Shown piece by piece: positions 39,347-49,316 of a stretch of 64,000 nt of DNA. The stretch covers positions 1,302,001 to 1,366,000 of the forward strand of contig NZ_CP069157.1 in assembly GCF_019243775.1 (NCBI RefSeq). The letters are read 5' to 3'. A program made the position numbers and the translations under genes. Position 1 is the stretch's first letter; each line of letters opens with the position of its first letter. The notes beneath the pieces are model-generated. The model saw only the letters and a list, made by a program, of their open reading frames with translations, was not told the DNA's origin and searched no databases. Source of the stretch: Morganella morganii. GTDB taxonomy: Bacteria; Pseudomonadota; Gammaproteobacteria; Enterobacterales; Enterobacteriaceae.

Positions 39347-40213
39347 ATGAACAAAGGCCGGATTATGCGCAGAACGCACCGATTAAGAAAGTTACGCAAA
39401 CAGCGGCGGATCCTGCGCCAGCGTTTTCACTTACGCTTTTTCTATCGCGATAAATGGATGGCCGGAAAAATGGATCAGTTTAAACCTAAAATTGTTGTGC
39501 TGACCGGCGCGGGTATCTCCGCCGAGTCCGGGATCCGGACATTCCGTTCGGAAGACGGGCTGTGGGAAGAGCACAACATCGAGGATGTGGCGACGCCGGA
39601 AGGCTATGCCCGCAATCCGCGTCTGGTGCAGCAGTTTTACAATGACCGCCGCCGCCAGTTACAGTCCCCTGACGTGCAGCCGAACCCGGCACATCTCGCC
39701 CTGGCGGAGCTGGAACAGGTGCTGGGGGATAACTTCCTGCTGGTCACCCAGAATATTGATAACTTGCATGAGCGGGCAGGTAGTCAGCGGATTATTCATA
39801 TGCACGGCGAGTTGCTGAAAATTCGCTGTGCGATGTCCGGACAGGTTCAGTCGTGCACCGGTGACCTGTCAGCGGATGAGCGCTGCCACTGTTGTCAGTT
39901 CCCGTCACCGCTGCGGCCGCATATTGTCTGGTTCGGTGAAATGCCGTTCGGCATGGATGAAATCTATCAGGCACTGAATGATGCGGATATCTTTATCGCC
40001 ATCGGTACCTCCGGGCATGTCTATCCGGCGGCCGGGTTTGTCCATGAGGCACGGCTGTGCGGGGCACATACAGTGGAACTCAATCTGGAACCGAGTAAGG
40101 TGCAGAGTGAGTTTGAGGAGTGTCACTACGGTCCTGCCGGGCAGGTGGTGCCGGAGTATGTCCGTCAGCTGCTGGCGCAGATTAACAACACTAAATCTGA
40201 TTTGACGCAATAA
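39347..40213 (+). CDS. cobB: NAD-dependent protein deacylase CobB (sirtuin)
   Basis: A 288-residue class III sirtuin matching E. coli CobB. It has [26 protein letters not shown], the catalytic His in HMHGELL and a zinc site with CAMSGQ and CHCCQFP. It removes acetyl and succinyl groups from lysines, for example on acetyl-CoA synthetase. The Arg-rich N-terminal extension of ~37 residues is the long-isoform tail of E. coli; an internal Met38 could give the short isoform. The ATG at 39347, 6 nt after CGGAG, is preferred to GTG 39344. Confidence 0.95.
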   Translation: MNKGRIMRRTHRLRKLRKQRRILRQRFHLRFFYRDKWMAGKMDQFKPKIVVLTGAGISAESGIRTFRSEDGLWEEHNIEDVATPEGYARNPRLVQQFYNDRRRQLQSPDVQPNPAHLALAELEQVLGDNFLLVTQNIDNLHERAGSQRIIHMHGELLKIRCAMSGQVQSCTGDLSADERCHCCQFPSPLRPHIVWFGEMPFGMDEIYQALNDADIFIAIGTSGHVYPAAGFVHEARLCGAHTVELNLEPSKVQSEFEECHYGPAGQVVPEYVRQLLAQINNTKSDLTQ

Positions 40214-40264
40214 CTCAATTTATGTTTCCCCGATAATAAGAAATCAATGTTATTGGGGGAACAC

Positions 40265-41497
40265 ATGGATAAGTTATTAGAGCGCTTTTTCGGTTATGTC
40301 TCTTTTGACACGCAGTCGAAGCCGTCAGCCAAGCTGACACCAAGCAGCGACGGTCAGTTAAGGCTGGCGCGTGCTCTGGAAAAAGAGCTGAAAACGCTGG
40401 GGTTATCAGATGTCTCGCTGGATGATAACGGCTGCGTGATGGCAACGTTACCGGCGAATGTTGACTGGCCGGTACCGGTTATCGGTTTTATTTCTCACCT
40501 TGATACCTCACCGGATTTCTCCGGGCGTAATGTGAATCCTCAGGTTCTGGAAAATTACCGTGGTGGTGATATCGCACTCGGCATCGGCGATGAAGTGCTG
40601 TCGCCGGTAATGTTCCCGGTGCTGCACACCATGCTGGGTAAAACCCTGATTATGACCGACGGTAAAACCCTGCTGGGTGCGGATGACAAAGCCGGTATCG
40701 CAGAAATCATCACTGCCATGGTACGTCTGAAAAACAGTGATATTCCGCACGGTGATATCCGCATTGCCTTCACGCCGGATGAAGAAATCGGCCGTGGCGC
40801 GCAGTATGTGGATCTGAAAAAATTCGGTGCGCAGTGGGCTTATACCGTTGATGGCGGTGGTGTCGGTGAGCTGGAATATGAAAACTTCAATGCGGCGGCA
40901 GTTGCCATCCGTATTGAGGGCAATAACGTGCATCCGGGCAGTGCCAAAGGTGTGATGGTGAACGCGCTGTCACTGGCAACCCGCATCCACAGCGAATTAC
41001 CGCCGGAAGAAACGCCGGAAAATACCGAAGGGTATGAAGGTTTCTATCATCTGCAAAGCATCAAAGGCACGGTTGAACGCGCGGAAATGAACTATATCAT
41101 CCGTGATTTTGACCGTAACAATTTTGAAAAACGCAAAAGCAATATGATTGCGATTGCCGAGAAAGTCGGTAAAGGTCTGCATCCGGACTGCTATATCGAG
41201 CTGACGATTGATGACAGCTATTACAATATGCGCGACCATGTGGTGAAACACCCGCATGTGATTGAACTGGCCAAACAGGCAATGATTGACTGCGATATTG
41301 AACCGGATATCAAACCTATTCGTGGTGGTACTGACGGTGCGCAACTCTCTTACCGTGGTCTGCCGTGCCCGAATCTGTTTACCGGTGGTTATAACTTCCA
41401 CAGTAAACACGAGTTTATCTCACTGGAAGGCATGGAACAGGCAGTTTCCGTGATTATGCGGATTGCAGAATTAACTGCACTGGATATGAAGAAATAA
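40265..41497 (+). CDS. pepT: Peptidase T (tripeptide aminopeptidase)
   Basis: A 410-residue M20 zinc aminopeptidase specific for tripeptides; E. coli PepT has 408 residues. Metal ligands and catalytic residues are visible: [25 protein letters not shown] with the catalytic Glu, and the C-terminal NFHSKHEF. The ATG at 40265 follows TGGGGGAA and matches the family start; the frame opens 18 nt earlier. A terminator follows. Confidence 0.96.
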   Translation: MDKLLERFFGYVSFDTQSKPSAKLTPSSDGQLRLARALEKELKTLGLSDVSLDDNGCVMATLPANVDWPVPVIGFISHLDTSPDFSGRNVNPQVLENYRGGDIALGIGDEVLSPVMFPVLHTMLGKTLIMTDGKTLLGADDKAGIAEIITAMVRLKNSDIPHGDIRIAFTPDEEIGRGAQYVDLKKFGAQWAYTVDGGGVGELEYENFNAAAVAIRIEGNNVHPGSAKGVMVNALSLATRIHSELPPEETPENTEGYEGFYHLQSIKGTVERAEMNYIIRDFDRNNFEKRKSNMIAIAEKVGKGLHPDCYIELTIDDSYYNMRDHVVKHPHVIELAKQAMIDCDIEPDIKPIRGGTDGAQLSYRGLPCPNLFTGGYNFHSKHEFISLEGMEQAVSVIMRIAELTALDMKK

Positions 41498-41527
41498 ATA
41501 ATTCACATATCAATTAAATATTATAAA

Positions 41528-41556
41528 GGCCATCTTGCATAAGATGGCTTTTTTAT
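41528..41556 (+). terminator. Intrinsic terminator of pepT
   Basis: GCCATCTT-GCAT-AAGATGGC with a T run, 30 nt after the pepT stop. Confidence 0.85.
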
Positions 41557-41759
41557 TAAATAAACTGACTTAAATAAACAGTAAGATTATTATGTTGATG
41601 TGATTTTTTATCACTCACTGATTAATCTTTGTTTTGTGTTTGTTTATCTCCTGCTGGTATAGTCATCCGCTTGTCAATATTTAGTGTATGATTATATCTG
41701 TTCAGATAATACATGTCATAAGAAACATATATTTGTTGAATATTTAAAAGGTAATTTTT
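41557..41759 (+). promoter_or_regulatory. AT-rich upstream region of the fimbrial operon
   Basis: About 200 nt of very AT-rich DNA between the pepT terminator and the first pilin gene. No inverted repeats that would suggest an invertible phase switch were found, and no recombinase gene lies in the operon. H-NS type silencing is a reasonable guess. Confidence 0.4.
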
Positions 41760-42329
41760 ATGTCTTTATTTAAAAGAAAGTTAATTATTTCATCCTTACT
41801 TTTATTTTCCTTTAATGCATTCTCTGCGGATGGTGATGTTAATGAAATCGCTCCGGAAGTCGACGTCGATCCCAAAGAAATAACAGGGAATATCAGATTT
41901 ACAGGGAAAATCACTGACTCAAGCTGTGATATTACACTAAAAGATAAAGATGTTTATCTGGGCGAGCATTCAGTCGCTAAACTGAAGAAAAATGATGACA
42001 GAACGGAAGAAAAAGCCTTTGATATTTCTCTGATTAACTGTTCATTAGCAATGACATCGCTGAAAATCAAAATGGAGGGCACGGCGCATGCAGACAATGC
42101 AACGCTGTATGCATTGGATGCCAATGAAAAAAGTGCCGGAAAAGTAGGGATCAGCATTGCGACTGCTGAAGGGCAGCAGGTAACGCCGGCAGGTGGCTAT
42201 CGTGATATTCTGCTAAAGGCCGATTCCCGTGATTATACTCTGAATTATACCGCAGCGTATCAGGCTACCGGCCTGGCAACACCGGGTGAAGGTAATGCAA
42301 CGGTGAATTACACTGTTTCTTATGAGTAA
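41760..42329 (+). CDS. Fimbrial major subunit (chaperone-usher pilin)
   Basis: A 189-residue pilin with a signal peptide cleaved near FNAFSA, an acidic N-terminal arm for donor-strand exchange and an Ig-like pilin domain. The two conserved cysteines lie in SSCDITL and INCSLAM, and the C-terminal strand is NATVNYTVSYE. The 260-nt region before it is very AT-rich, which often marks H-NS-controlled fimbrial operons. AAAGGT precedes the ATG. It is the first of four genes, followed by chaperone, usher and tip adhesin. The operon is probably acquired. Confidence 0.9.
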   Translation: MSLFKRKLIISSLLLFSFNAFSADGDVNEIAPEVDVDPKEITGNIRFTGKITDSSCDITLKDKDVYLGEHSVAKLKKNDDRTEEKAFDISLINCSLAMTSLKIKMEGTAHADNATLYALDANEKSAGKVGISIATAEGQQVTPAGGYRDILLKADSRDYTLNYTAAYQATGLATPGEGNATVNYTVSYE

Positions 42330-42378
42330 CATTTAATACCGGCGGCAACAGGTGTTGCCGCCCCGGATAAACAGCATC

Positions 42379-43047
42379 ATGAAAATCGGTTTTACTTTTC
42401 TTATTATTACTTTTCTGACAATGAGTCAGGCGATTGCTGCCGTGGTTGTCGGCGGCACCCGGTTTATTTATCCGCAGGATAAAAAAATGATCACAATTCC
42501 TGTTGATAATACGGATAAAAAATCAGCCTATTTAATTCAGAGCTGGGTTGAAAAAAAAGATGGCATGACGAAAAGTAAGGACTTTATTCTCACGCCGGTT
42601 ATTTTTCAGCTGGATGCAGGAAAAAAAGGAATTTTGCGTGTCATGCTGAAAAAAACAGAATTTCCGGATGACAGAGAGTCATTACTCTGGCTGAATATAA
42701 AAGGCATTCCGGAAACAGATGAAAACAGAGAAAATAAACTTCAGATTGTTATTAATTCAAAGTTTAAATTATTCTATCGCCCTGCAGGATTAACTGAGCC
42801 TGATTATAATAAACTGAGGTATGAACGAAAAGGAAACAGAATAAAAATCATTAATGACTCACCTTTTCATATCACCGTCAGAAATATTTTGGTTAATAAT
42901 AAGGAATATACTGTTTCGGAGATGATAGTTCCCTTCGAATCATTAACTGTACCGGTAACAACTATTCATAGTAATGACGAAATAACCATAAGCTACATCT
43001 CCGATTTTGGCGGGATTATTTCTAAACCTGTTGTTTTTGATAAATAA
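42379..43047 (+). CDS. Fimbrial periplasmic chaperone
   Basis: A 222-residue PapD-like chaperone with a signal peptide (MKIGFTFLIITFLTMSQAIA), two Ig-like domains, the conserved VVVGGTRFIYPQDKK N-terminal strand and AGKKGILRVMLKK (G1 strand). It holds pilin subunits in the periplasm and delivers them to the usher. The ATG at 42379 starts the signal peptide; the frame opens 27 nt earlier. The gene is AT-rich compared with the core. Confidence 0.92.
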   Translation: MKIGFTFLIITFLTMSQAIAAVVVGGTRFIYPQDKKMITIPVDNTDKKSAYLIQSWVEKKDGMTKSKDFILTPVIFQLDAGKKGILRVMLKKTEFPDDRESLLWLNIKGIPETDENRENKLQIVINSKFKLFYRPAGLTEPDYNKLRYERKGNRIKIINDSPFHITVRNILVNNKEYTVSEMIVPFESLTVPVTTIHSNDEITISYISDFGGIISKPVVFDK

Positions 43048-43054
43048 TATTATT

Positions 43055-45457
43055 ATGCAATTGAAAACACCTTATTTTTTTCTTCTGGCAGTGGTGATCG
43101 TTTTTCCTCCGGTAACCGTTTTTGCTGCACCTTATTTTAATCCGGCGGCGCTTGGTCTGGACGGAGATGATCCGGTGATGGATCCTGCACAGTTTCAGTA
43201 TTTGCGGGAACGGCAATTTCAGGAAGAAGGCCGTTACTTCGTGGCTGTAACTGTCAATCAGCAGGCAGTCAGTGGTCAGTGGCTGGAGTTTCGTTATCAT
43301 CCGCAGCAAAAAAGATTGCTGCCATGGGTGAACCGCAGGCAATGGCTGATATGGGGATTACGGCCGGATGCATCGCCGGCATTTGCAGAAACAGAAAATA
43401 CAGCGCCGGTTGCGGATATTACTGCGCTGGTCAGCGGGGTCTCGCTGAGTTTTGACTCCGCGCGGCAGTCGCTGGATATTACTATCCCGCAACGTTTTTT
43501 TCTGACAGAAGCACAGCGGGCCGCAGATGCTTCGTTATGGGAACCGGGTATTACTGCATTTATGCTCAATTATGATTATCGCTTTTCGCGGGACAGTAAC
43601 AGCTTCAGTCAGCGTACCGGACATACTCTTTTGCTGCAAAGTGGTGTTAATGCGGGGGACTGGCGGTTGCGGCATCACAGCAGGGCGGAACACCGTGAGG
43701 GTAAACTGACATGGCAGTCAGAGCGGTTGTGGATGTACCGTGCCATTGCTTCCCGGCGCAGCGAGTTACAGCTGGGGGAATTGTTCAGCGGGGATGTGCT
43801 GTTTGACAGCCGAGCGTTCAGAGGGATCCGGCTGGCTTCACAAAGTGATATGTATCCGCTGAATCAGCAGGGTTATGCACCGGTTATCCGCGGAATAACC
43901 GGTCAGAGTGCAGAACTGACTATCAGGCAGCAGGGAATGACTATCCGCCGTGAAACATTACCTGCCGGTGAATTTGTTATTGATGATCTGAATACGTCTT
44001 TTCAGGGAACTGAACTGGATGTCACCATTGAGGAGGCGGACGGCACTGTACAGCGTTTTACACAGCACGGAACCTCAGTTCCGGTTATGCAGCGGGAGGG
44101 CCGGCTCAGCTACACGCTGGATACAGGAAAATACAGAGGAAACAGAAATAATAACAAAGACCTGTTTGTGAAAAGTACGGCAGCATACGGCATTAATTCA
44201 GTCCTCACACTGTACGGTGGCGGCTATGCAGCACAACACGCTCTGAGCAGCGGTGTGGGGGCCGGTGTCAATATGGGCGCGGCAGGCGGGGTGTCTGCTG
44301 ATATTCTGATGCGGCATACAACAGCAACGCAGCATCCGCGTTACCGGCTGAATTATCAGAAATTTTTTCCGCTGGCCGGAACATTGGTGAATACAGGGGC
44401 TGCACATGAGCAACAATCTAGGCAATGGCAGGTCAGGTTGCTGCAACCGCTGCCGGGGGATAACGGTACGCTGTCGGCAGGCTATCACTATAACCGCACA
44501 GGCCATGACGGGCGCGTATACCGGGCGATGATTAACAGGGATGCCGGCTATTCCGGTCACATCGGCCGGGTACATTACGGAGTGAATGCACAATACCGTA
44601 CAGGCGGGCATTTTCGGAAGGCAGATAAACGGGTGTCTGTTGCGTTGTCGGTGCCGCTGGATTTTGCCGGACAACAAGCCCGCAGTCATTTTCATTACCA
44701 CCAGCGGGCAGGAAAGGCTTCTCTGCAAACATCCGTGAATGGTTTGCTCGGAGATGAACAACGTCTCGGGTATTCAGTTACACACAGTTATCAGCAGCAG
44801 GGGGCTGCACATTACCGCGGGGCGGAGCTGCGCTGGCGTCACGACCTGGCCGATATCCGGGGACGTATTAATCACAGTCAGGGACACAATACCCTGAACG
44901 GGGATATACAGGGCGGGCTGATTATTCACGGTGACGGCATCACATTGTCACGTCCGCTGGGTGAAACCAACGGGCTGGCAGATACCGGCGGTACCGGGGG
45001 GATCCGTGTGGCCTCAAGGGCAGCGGCGCAGACTGACAGTGCGGGGTTCAGTGTTATTCCGCAACTGAGTCATTATCATCAGAATGTTATCCGTATCGAC
45101 CCCGAAACCCTGCCGGATAATGCGGATGCGGATGATCCGGTCGTACAGGTGATCCCGTCAAAAGGGGCGCTGGTGCCGGTTCGTTTTGCAGTGAATACCG
45201 GTTATCGCGTGATTTATGCACTGCGGACTGCACAAGGCCCGGTACCGTTCGCCGCACGGGTGAAGGTGAAAAAAGCAGATGACAGCAGCGTCAGCGGTAT
45301 TACCGGTGAGGACGGGGAAGTGTATCTCAGCGGGTTACCGGCTCAGGGGCATTTACAGGCTGTCTGGGGGAAAGGAATGCATGAGCAGTGCGGGGCGGAT
45401 TTTACTATCCCGGAAGATCAGCAGGGACTGATAACTCTCCCTCTGATATGCCGGTAA
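43055..45457 (+). CDS. Fimbrial outer-membrane usher
   Basis: An 800-residue usher with a signal peptide (MQLKTPYFFLLAVVIVFPPVTVFA), an N-terminal PapC-type domain starting YFNPAALGLDG, the 24-strand barrel with plug and two C-terminal domains ending GLITLPLICR. It secretes and assembles subunits across the outer membrane. The ATG at 43055 is 7 nt after the chaperone stop and is the only start giving a signal peptide. Ushers of the PapC family have ~800-850 residues, so the gene looks intact. Confidence 0.93.
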   Translation: MQLKTPYFFLLAVVIVFPPVTVFAAPYFNPAALGLDGDDPVMDPAQFQYLRERQFQEEGRYFVAVTVNQQAVSGQWLEFRYHPQQKRLLPWVNRRQWLIWGLRPDASPAFAETENTAPVADITALVSGVSLSFDSARQSLDITIPQRFFLTEAQRAADASLWEPGITAFMLNYDYRFSRDSNSFSQRTGHTLLLQSGVNAGDWRLRHHSRAEHREGKLTWQSERLWMYRAIASRRSELQLGELFSGDVLFDSRAFRGIRLASQSDMYPLNQQGYAPVIRGITGQSAELTIRQQGMTIRRETLPAGEFVIDDLNTSFQGTELDVTIEEADGTVQRFTQHGTSVPVMQREGRLSYTLDTGKYRGNRNNNKDLFVKSTAAYGINSVLTLYGGGYAAQHALSSGVGAGVNMGAAGGVSADILMRHTTATQHPRYRLNYQKFFPLAGTLVNTGAAHEQQSRQWQVRLLQPLPGDNGTLSAGYHYNRTGHDGRVYRAMINRDAGYSGHIGRVHYGVNAQYRTGGHFRKADKRVSVALSVPLDFAGQQARSHFHYHQRAGKASLQTSVNGLLGDEQRLGYSVTHSYQQQGAAHYRGAELRWRHDLADIRGRINHSQGHNTLNGDIQGGLIIHGDGITLSRPLGETNGLADTGGTGGIRVASRAAAQTDSAGFSVIPQLSHYHQNVIRIDPETLPDNADADDPVVQVIPSKGALVPVRFAVNTGYRVIYALRTAQGPVPFAARVKVKKADDSSVSGITGEDGEVYLSGLPAQGHLQAVWGKGMHEQCGADFTIPEDQQGLITLPLICR

Positions 45458-45467
45458 AGGAGAAGCA

Positions 45468-46496
45468 ATGTTTACTCAGATCAGAGCACTATGCCGGGCA
45501 GTTTTTTTCCTGTGGCTGACAGCCGGATATATTCCGGCCGCTCCGGCCGGGGAAACCTGTGCACTTATCACACCGGAAACGACTCTCCGCATACCAGCCG
45601 GCTATATCATGGCTGCGTATAATGTACCGGTTGGCGGTATTATCGGGGAGACAATATTTTCGGATAGTATTGATGTCTCTCAGTGCCGGATCGACAGCGG
45701 CAGAGAGATTGAATTTGTGCTGGTTGGCGGAATGCCGGGTAACAGAACACAAAATGCGTCGGGACACACTATCTATGAACTCTCCGGTGGTATCGGCTAC
45801 AGCCTGGGGGCGGTGGCGGAGCATCCGGAATGCATGAAATCGTCGCGCTATGTGGACGGTCGTGATTCACCGGACAACAACACGGCCAATAAACGACTGT
45901 GTACGATCAGCAGCGGAATGGATCCGTCTCAGCCATATCGGGTACGGGCAGCGGTGACACTCTATAAACTGGAACCTGAAATAGCTGTTCACCATCCGGG
46001 AGGCTATCTGGGTGAAATCGCTATGCGTGTGGGCGGGCACTGGGCTGCAGGATTGTATAGTATGCCGGAAACCAAAATCTATCTGGACGGATTTACTGTC
46101 CGGCAACATTCCTGTGATCTTGATCCACAAACAGAAACAGATGTGGATTTAGGTGTCGTATCGCGGACTGATTTCAGCGGCAAAGGGTCTGTTGCCCCGG
46201 GAAGCATCCGTAACCTGACTATTGCACTGCAGTGCAGCCATGTGACAACGGCGGATATCCGGTTAACAGGCAATGTATTTACTGCCAGAAACAGTCCCGG
46301 AACACTGAAGTTACAGCGGAGAAACGGCAGTGCATCCGGTGTGGGAGTCCGGCTGACAAATAAGGGCAGCCGGTCACTTTCGGAGGGCCACTTTTATTTG
46401 ATGAAATCACCACTCAGCGGGCCGTATTGCGGTTACAGGCCGCCTTTATACAGACGAGGGATACTATTGAGCCGGGCACGGCGGAAACAATTCTGA
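45468..46496 (+). CDS. Fimbrial tip adhesin, frameshifted near the C-terminus
   Basis: A 342-residue two-domain tip adhesin: signal peptide, an N-terminal receptor-binding region (residues ~28-200) with several cysteines and a C-terminal pilin domain. The current frame ends with an unusual Arg-rich tail (GYRPPLYRRGILLSR). Reading one frame over from 46365 gives TFGGPLLFDEITTQ and an ending TILNYTIRYQ that is typical of fimbrial adhesins and stops at 46519. One missing G in the AAGGGC at 46362-46367 explains this. The gene is thus broken in the pilin domain or carries a sequence error. The frameshifted product would lack the strand needed for assembly. Confidence 0.8.
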   Translation: MFTQIRALCRAVFFLWLTAGYIPAAPAGETCALITPETTLRIPAGYIMAAYNVPVGGIIGETIFSDSIDVSQCRIDSGREIEFVLVGGMPGNRTQNASGHTIYELSGGIGYSLGAVAEHPECMKSSRYVDGRDSPDNNTANKRLCTISSGMDPSQPYRVRAAVTLYKLEPEIAVHHPGGYLGEIAMRVGGHWAAGLYSMPETKIYLDGFTVRQHSCDLDPQTETDVDLGVVSRTDFSGKGSVAPGSIRNLTIALQCSHVTTADIRLTGNVFTARNSPGTLKLQRRNGSASGVGVRLTNKGSRSLSEGHFYLMKSPLSGPYCGYRPPLYRRGILLSRARRKQF

Positions 46497-46524
46497 ATTA
46501 CACCATTCGTTACCAGTAAAAAAA

Positions 46525-46551
46525 CGCCGCATAATGGTGCGGCGCTTTTAT
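46525..46551. terminator. Bidirectional terminator between the adhesin and roxA
   Basis: CGCCGCA-TAATGG-TGCGGCG with T-rich sequence on the plus strand and a long T run on the minus strand (the A run at 46518-46524). It lies between the convergent fimbrial operon and roxA. Confidence 0.8.
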
Positions 46552-46580
46552 CTGAACGATGAATACAATTTTATTGCGGA

Positions 46581-47702
46581 TTAATCATCAAAATACCAGT
46601 AACCGTTATTAATCAGCACTGTCAGCAGGGTCACAAATTCCGGATCGCTGAAGGCAACTCCCAGCATTTCGGCAGTGACTTCATCATACTGGCAAAGCAC
46701 ATCCGCTGCTTCAATATGCGGGGTTTTCAGGGCTTCGCCGTTAACGAAACAGGTATCACCGACACGCAGTACCCGCAGTCCATTGAGGCGGAACAGAGAT
46801 TCCCCCTGTGACAGCAGTTCCTGAATTTCATCCGGGCTGTATGCCGGCTCCGGCGGTGCCAGATCCAGCTCATGGCGGGACTGGGAAATAAATTCACCGA
46901 ACCACTTGCGGAACACATCCGGCTGGTCGAGCAGATCCTGCATCATACCATGCAGCTTGGTCAGTTCGCCCTGCTGAATCAGCGCCGGATTATCACGGAA
47001 CGCCAGATCCGGGTCGCTGTAGCGGTAACTGCCGAGCTCATTGGCAATCACATAGTCGGCAAAGCCGCTGAACAGTTCGCGGGCATTCGGGGCGCGGAAA
47101 CCGACAGAATAGTTCAGTGATTCCTCAATGGCATAGCCTTCGTGCGGGAATCCCGGCGGAATATAGAGGATATCGCCCGGCACCATTTCATCATCAATAA
47201 TGGCATCAAACGGATCCACCTGTAACAGATCCGGATGCGGCGCGTGCTGTTTCATCGGGATTTTTTCCCCGACACGCCAGCGGCGGCGTCCCTGGCCCTG
47301 AATAATAAACACATCATACTGATCCAGATGCGGACCCACACCGCCACCCGGAACAGAATAGGAAATCATCAGGTCATCCATCCGCCAGTCAGACAGGCAG
47401 CGGAACGGCTTCATCAGTGCGGCAGACGGAAAATGCCAGTGATCAACGGCCTGAACCAGGATAGACCAGTCTTTCTCACCCAGCCCGTCAAACTCCTGAA
47501 ACGGCCCGTGGCGCACATCCCATTTTCCGCTGAAACGGGTGACGATACGGCTGTCGATTTCATCTTCCATTGCCAGCCCCGCCAGTTCATCCGGGGAAAT
47601 GGTGTCGCGGAAATTGCGGAAACCGCCTTTGATCAGTAACGGACGTTTTTGCCAGTGGCTTTCCATAAAGGTCTGCCAGTCTATATTCAGTTCATAATCC
47701 AT
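46581..47702 (-). CDS. roxA: 50S ribosomal protein L16 3-hydroxylase (arginine oxygenase) RoxA/YcfD
   Basis: A 373-residue JmjC 2-oxoglutarate/Fe(II) oxygenase matching E. coli YcfD, which hydroxylates Arg81 of ribosomal protein L16. The iron-binding H-x-D motif lies in VGPHLDQYDVF and the second His in FPHEGYAIEES; NYSVGFR follows. The C-terminal helical dimerisation domain and winged-helix domain are present. In E. coli it lies next to pepT; here a fimbrial operon separates them. Confidence 0.93.
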   Translation of the reverse strand: MDYELNIDWQTFMESHWQKRPLLIKGGFRNFRDTISPDELAGLAMEDEIDSRIVTRFSGKWDVRHGPFQEFDGLGEKDWSILVQAVDHWHFPSAALMKPFRCLSDWRMDDLMISYSVPGGGVGPHLDQYDVFIIQGQGRRRWRVGEKIPMKQHAPHPDLLQVDPFDAIIDDEMVPGDILYIPPGFPHEGYAIEESLNYSVGFRAPNARELFSGFADYVIANELGSYRYSDPDLAFRDNPALIQQGELTKLHGMMQDLLDQPDVFRKWFGEFISQSRHELDLAPPEPAYSPDEIQELLSQGESLFRLNGLRVLRVGDTCFVNGEALKTPHIEAADVLCQYDEVTAEMLGVAFSDPEFVTLLTVLINNGYWYFDD

Positions 47703-47814
47703 GTGTTCGTCCTCAATAAACGCCGTGATCAGGCAGATGAAGGGAGTATAACGGAAAAAGACATATTATATTCATGCATATATTTATAACTTGCCGGCAA
47801 CAACAGACTGACTC

Positions 47815-49284
47815 TCAGTCTGTGTCTTCGTCGTGAACAGTCTGACACCGGAATGTCACAGTAATACGGGCACCGCCCAGCGGGCTTTCAGTGACAACTG
47901 CGCCGCCGTCATACTGCTCCAGAATATCGGTGACAATTGCCAGCCCCAGTCCCTGACCCGACCGCAGGGTATCAACCCGCTGACCGCGGCTGAAAATCAG
48001 TTCCCGTTTCTCCTCCGGCACACCCGGACCATCATCATCGACAATCAGAATAACCGCATCATGCTGCCACTGCGCCGTCACCTCGACAAACTCCAGACAG
48101 TATTTGCAGGCATTTTCCATAATGTTGCCCATGACTTCCATAAAGTCATTCTGCTGTCCCAGCCAGGTGATATCCGGCGGAATATCGACGGTAATATCCA
48201 CGCCCTTGCGCTGATACACTTTTGACAGCGCACTGGCGAGACTGTCAATCAGCGCCGGAACGGAGGAAATGTCCCGCATCAGCACGGTATTGTCACCGCC
48301 GATACTGGCGCGGTGCAGATAATAACCGACCTGCTGGGAAATTCGTCCGATCTGCTCAAGCATGACAGGCTCGGCGGTTTCAATCGTCATATCTTTGCCG
48401 CCGCGCAGTGAGCGCAGGGTACTCTGCAGCACTGCCAGCGGGGTTTTCAGGCTATGAGTCAGATCAGAAAGCGTGCGCTGATAGCGGGTATAGCGCTCCC
48501 GCTCACTGTGCAGCAGCAGGTTCAGGTTACGCACCAGTCCGCGTAGTTCGCTGGGCGGGGTTTCATCCAGATCTTCCCGCTCGCCTTTTTCAAGTGCGCT
48601 GATCTGCCCGCTGAGAGCATTAATCGGCCGCAGGCTCCAGTGTGCGGCCAGCCAGATCAGCGGTGTGAGCAGAAACAGGTTGGCGAGCACCACGTAACCG
48701 AACCATTCCCAGACACGGAAGGTCTTCTGCAGATTCTGCGGGATGGTATCCACCACCACAATCGTCAGCGGCGGCAGGGTACCGGTTTTGCCGTAACGGC
48801 TGACAGACACGGAGTGGATCATCCGTCCGTCGTGATCATCATCCAGGTCATTAATCCGGATATCTTCCGTGGCAAAGAGCGGGGTATTGACCAGCAGGGA
48901 TTTGGTGGCTTCCAGCGAGGTATTCAGATCATACAACCCCTCTTTGGTCAGCCATTTGGCCGGAATGGCTCTCTCCAGCGCGTCAATATGATACTGCCGC
49001 CAGAGCAGATTCTGATTGTCATCATAAATCAGCACCACAGACGGGGCATTCAGGGAGAAATTCGGCGGAAAACGGATATTGAGTTTTCCGTCATCCCACT
49101 GCGACAGGCTGTAGAACAGATTGCTCTGGCTGCGCAGCATGGTGTAGGTGGTTTTATCAAAGCTGACCAGGTAACCGACCAGCGCCACGGCGCCGTAAGA
49201 GAGCGTCATGGCGAGGATCACGGCAAACGTTGCCAGTAAAAACCGGGTCCGCAGAGAGAAAGGGCGCGTTGTCCGCCTGGTCAT
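47815..49284 (-). CDS. phoQ: Sensor histidine kinase PhoQ
   Basis: A 489-residue inner-membrane kinase with two transmembrane helices (about residues 15-38 and 190-212), a periplasmic PAS-like sensor domain, a HAMP linker, DHp and catalytic domains. The phospho-acceptor His is in LTHSLKTPLAVLQ and the ATP site shows MENACKYC, DDDGPG and GQGLGLAI. The acidic cluster of the sensor that contacts Mg2+ and antimicrobial peptides is DLDDDHD here (EDDDDAE in E. coli). It senses low Mg2+, acid and cationic peptides. The ATG at 49284 sits 8 nt after GAGG. Confidence 0.95.
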   Translation of the reverse strand: MTRRTTRPFSLRTRFLLATFAVILAMTLSYGAVALVGYLVSFDKTTYTMLRSQSNLFYSLSQWDDGKLNIRFPPNFSLNAPSVVLIYDDNQNLLWRQYHIDALERAIPAKWLTKEGLYDLNTSLEATKSLLVNTPLFATEDIRINDLDDDHDGRMIHSVSVSRYGKTGTLPPLTIVVVDTIPQNLQKTFRVWEWFGYVVLANLFLLTPLIWLAAHWSLRPINALSGQISALEKGEREDLDETPPSELRGLVRNLNLLLHSERERYTRYQRTLSDLTHSLKTPLAVLQSTLRSLRGGKDMTIETAEPVMLEQIGRISQQVGYYLHRASIGGDNTVLMRDISSVPALIDSLASALSKVYQRKGVDITVDIPPDITWLGQQNDFMEVMGNIMENACKYCLEFVEVTAQWQHDAVILIVDDDGPGVPEEKRELIFSRGQRVDTLRSGQGLGLAIVTDILEQYDGGAVVTESPLGGARITVTFRCQTVHDEDTD

Positions 49285-49316
49285 GCGCAATACCTCAGTG
49301 GCTTAAGCCGTGTCTG

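Noticed and set aside
41557-41759. Invertible promoter switch for the fimbrial operon
   Set aside because: No pair of inverted repeats flanks a promoter-sized segment and no recombinase gene is nearby.
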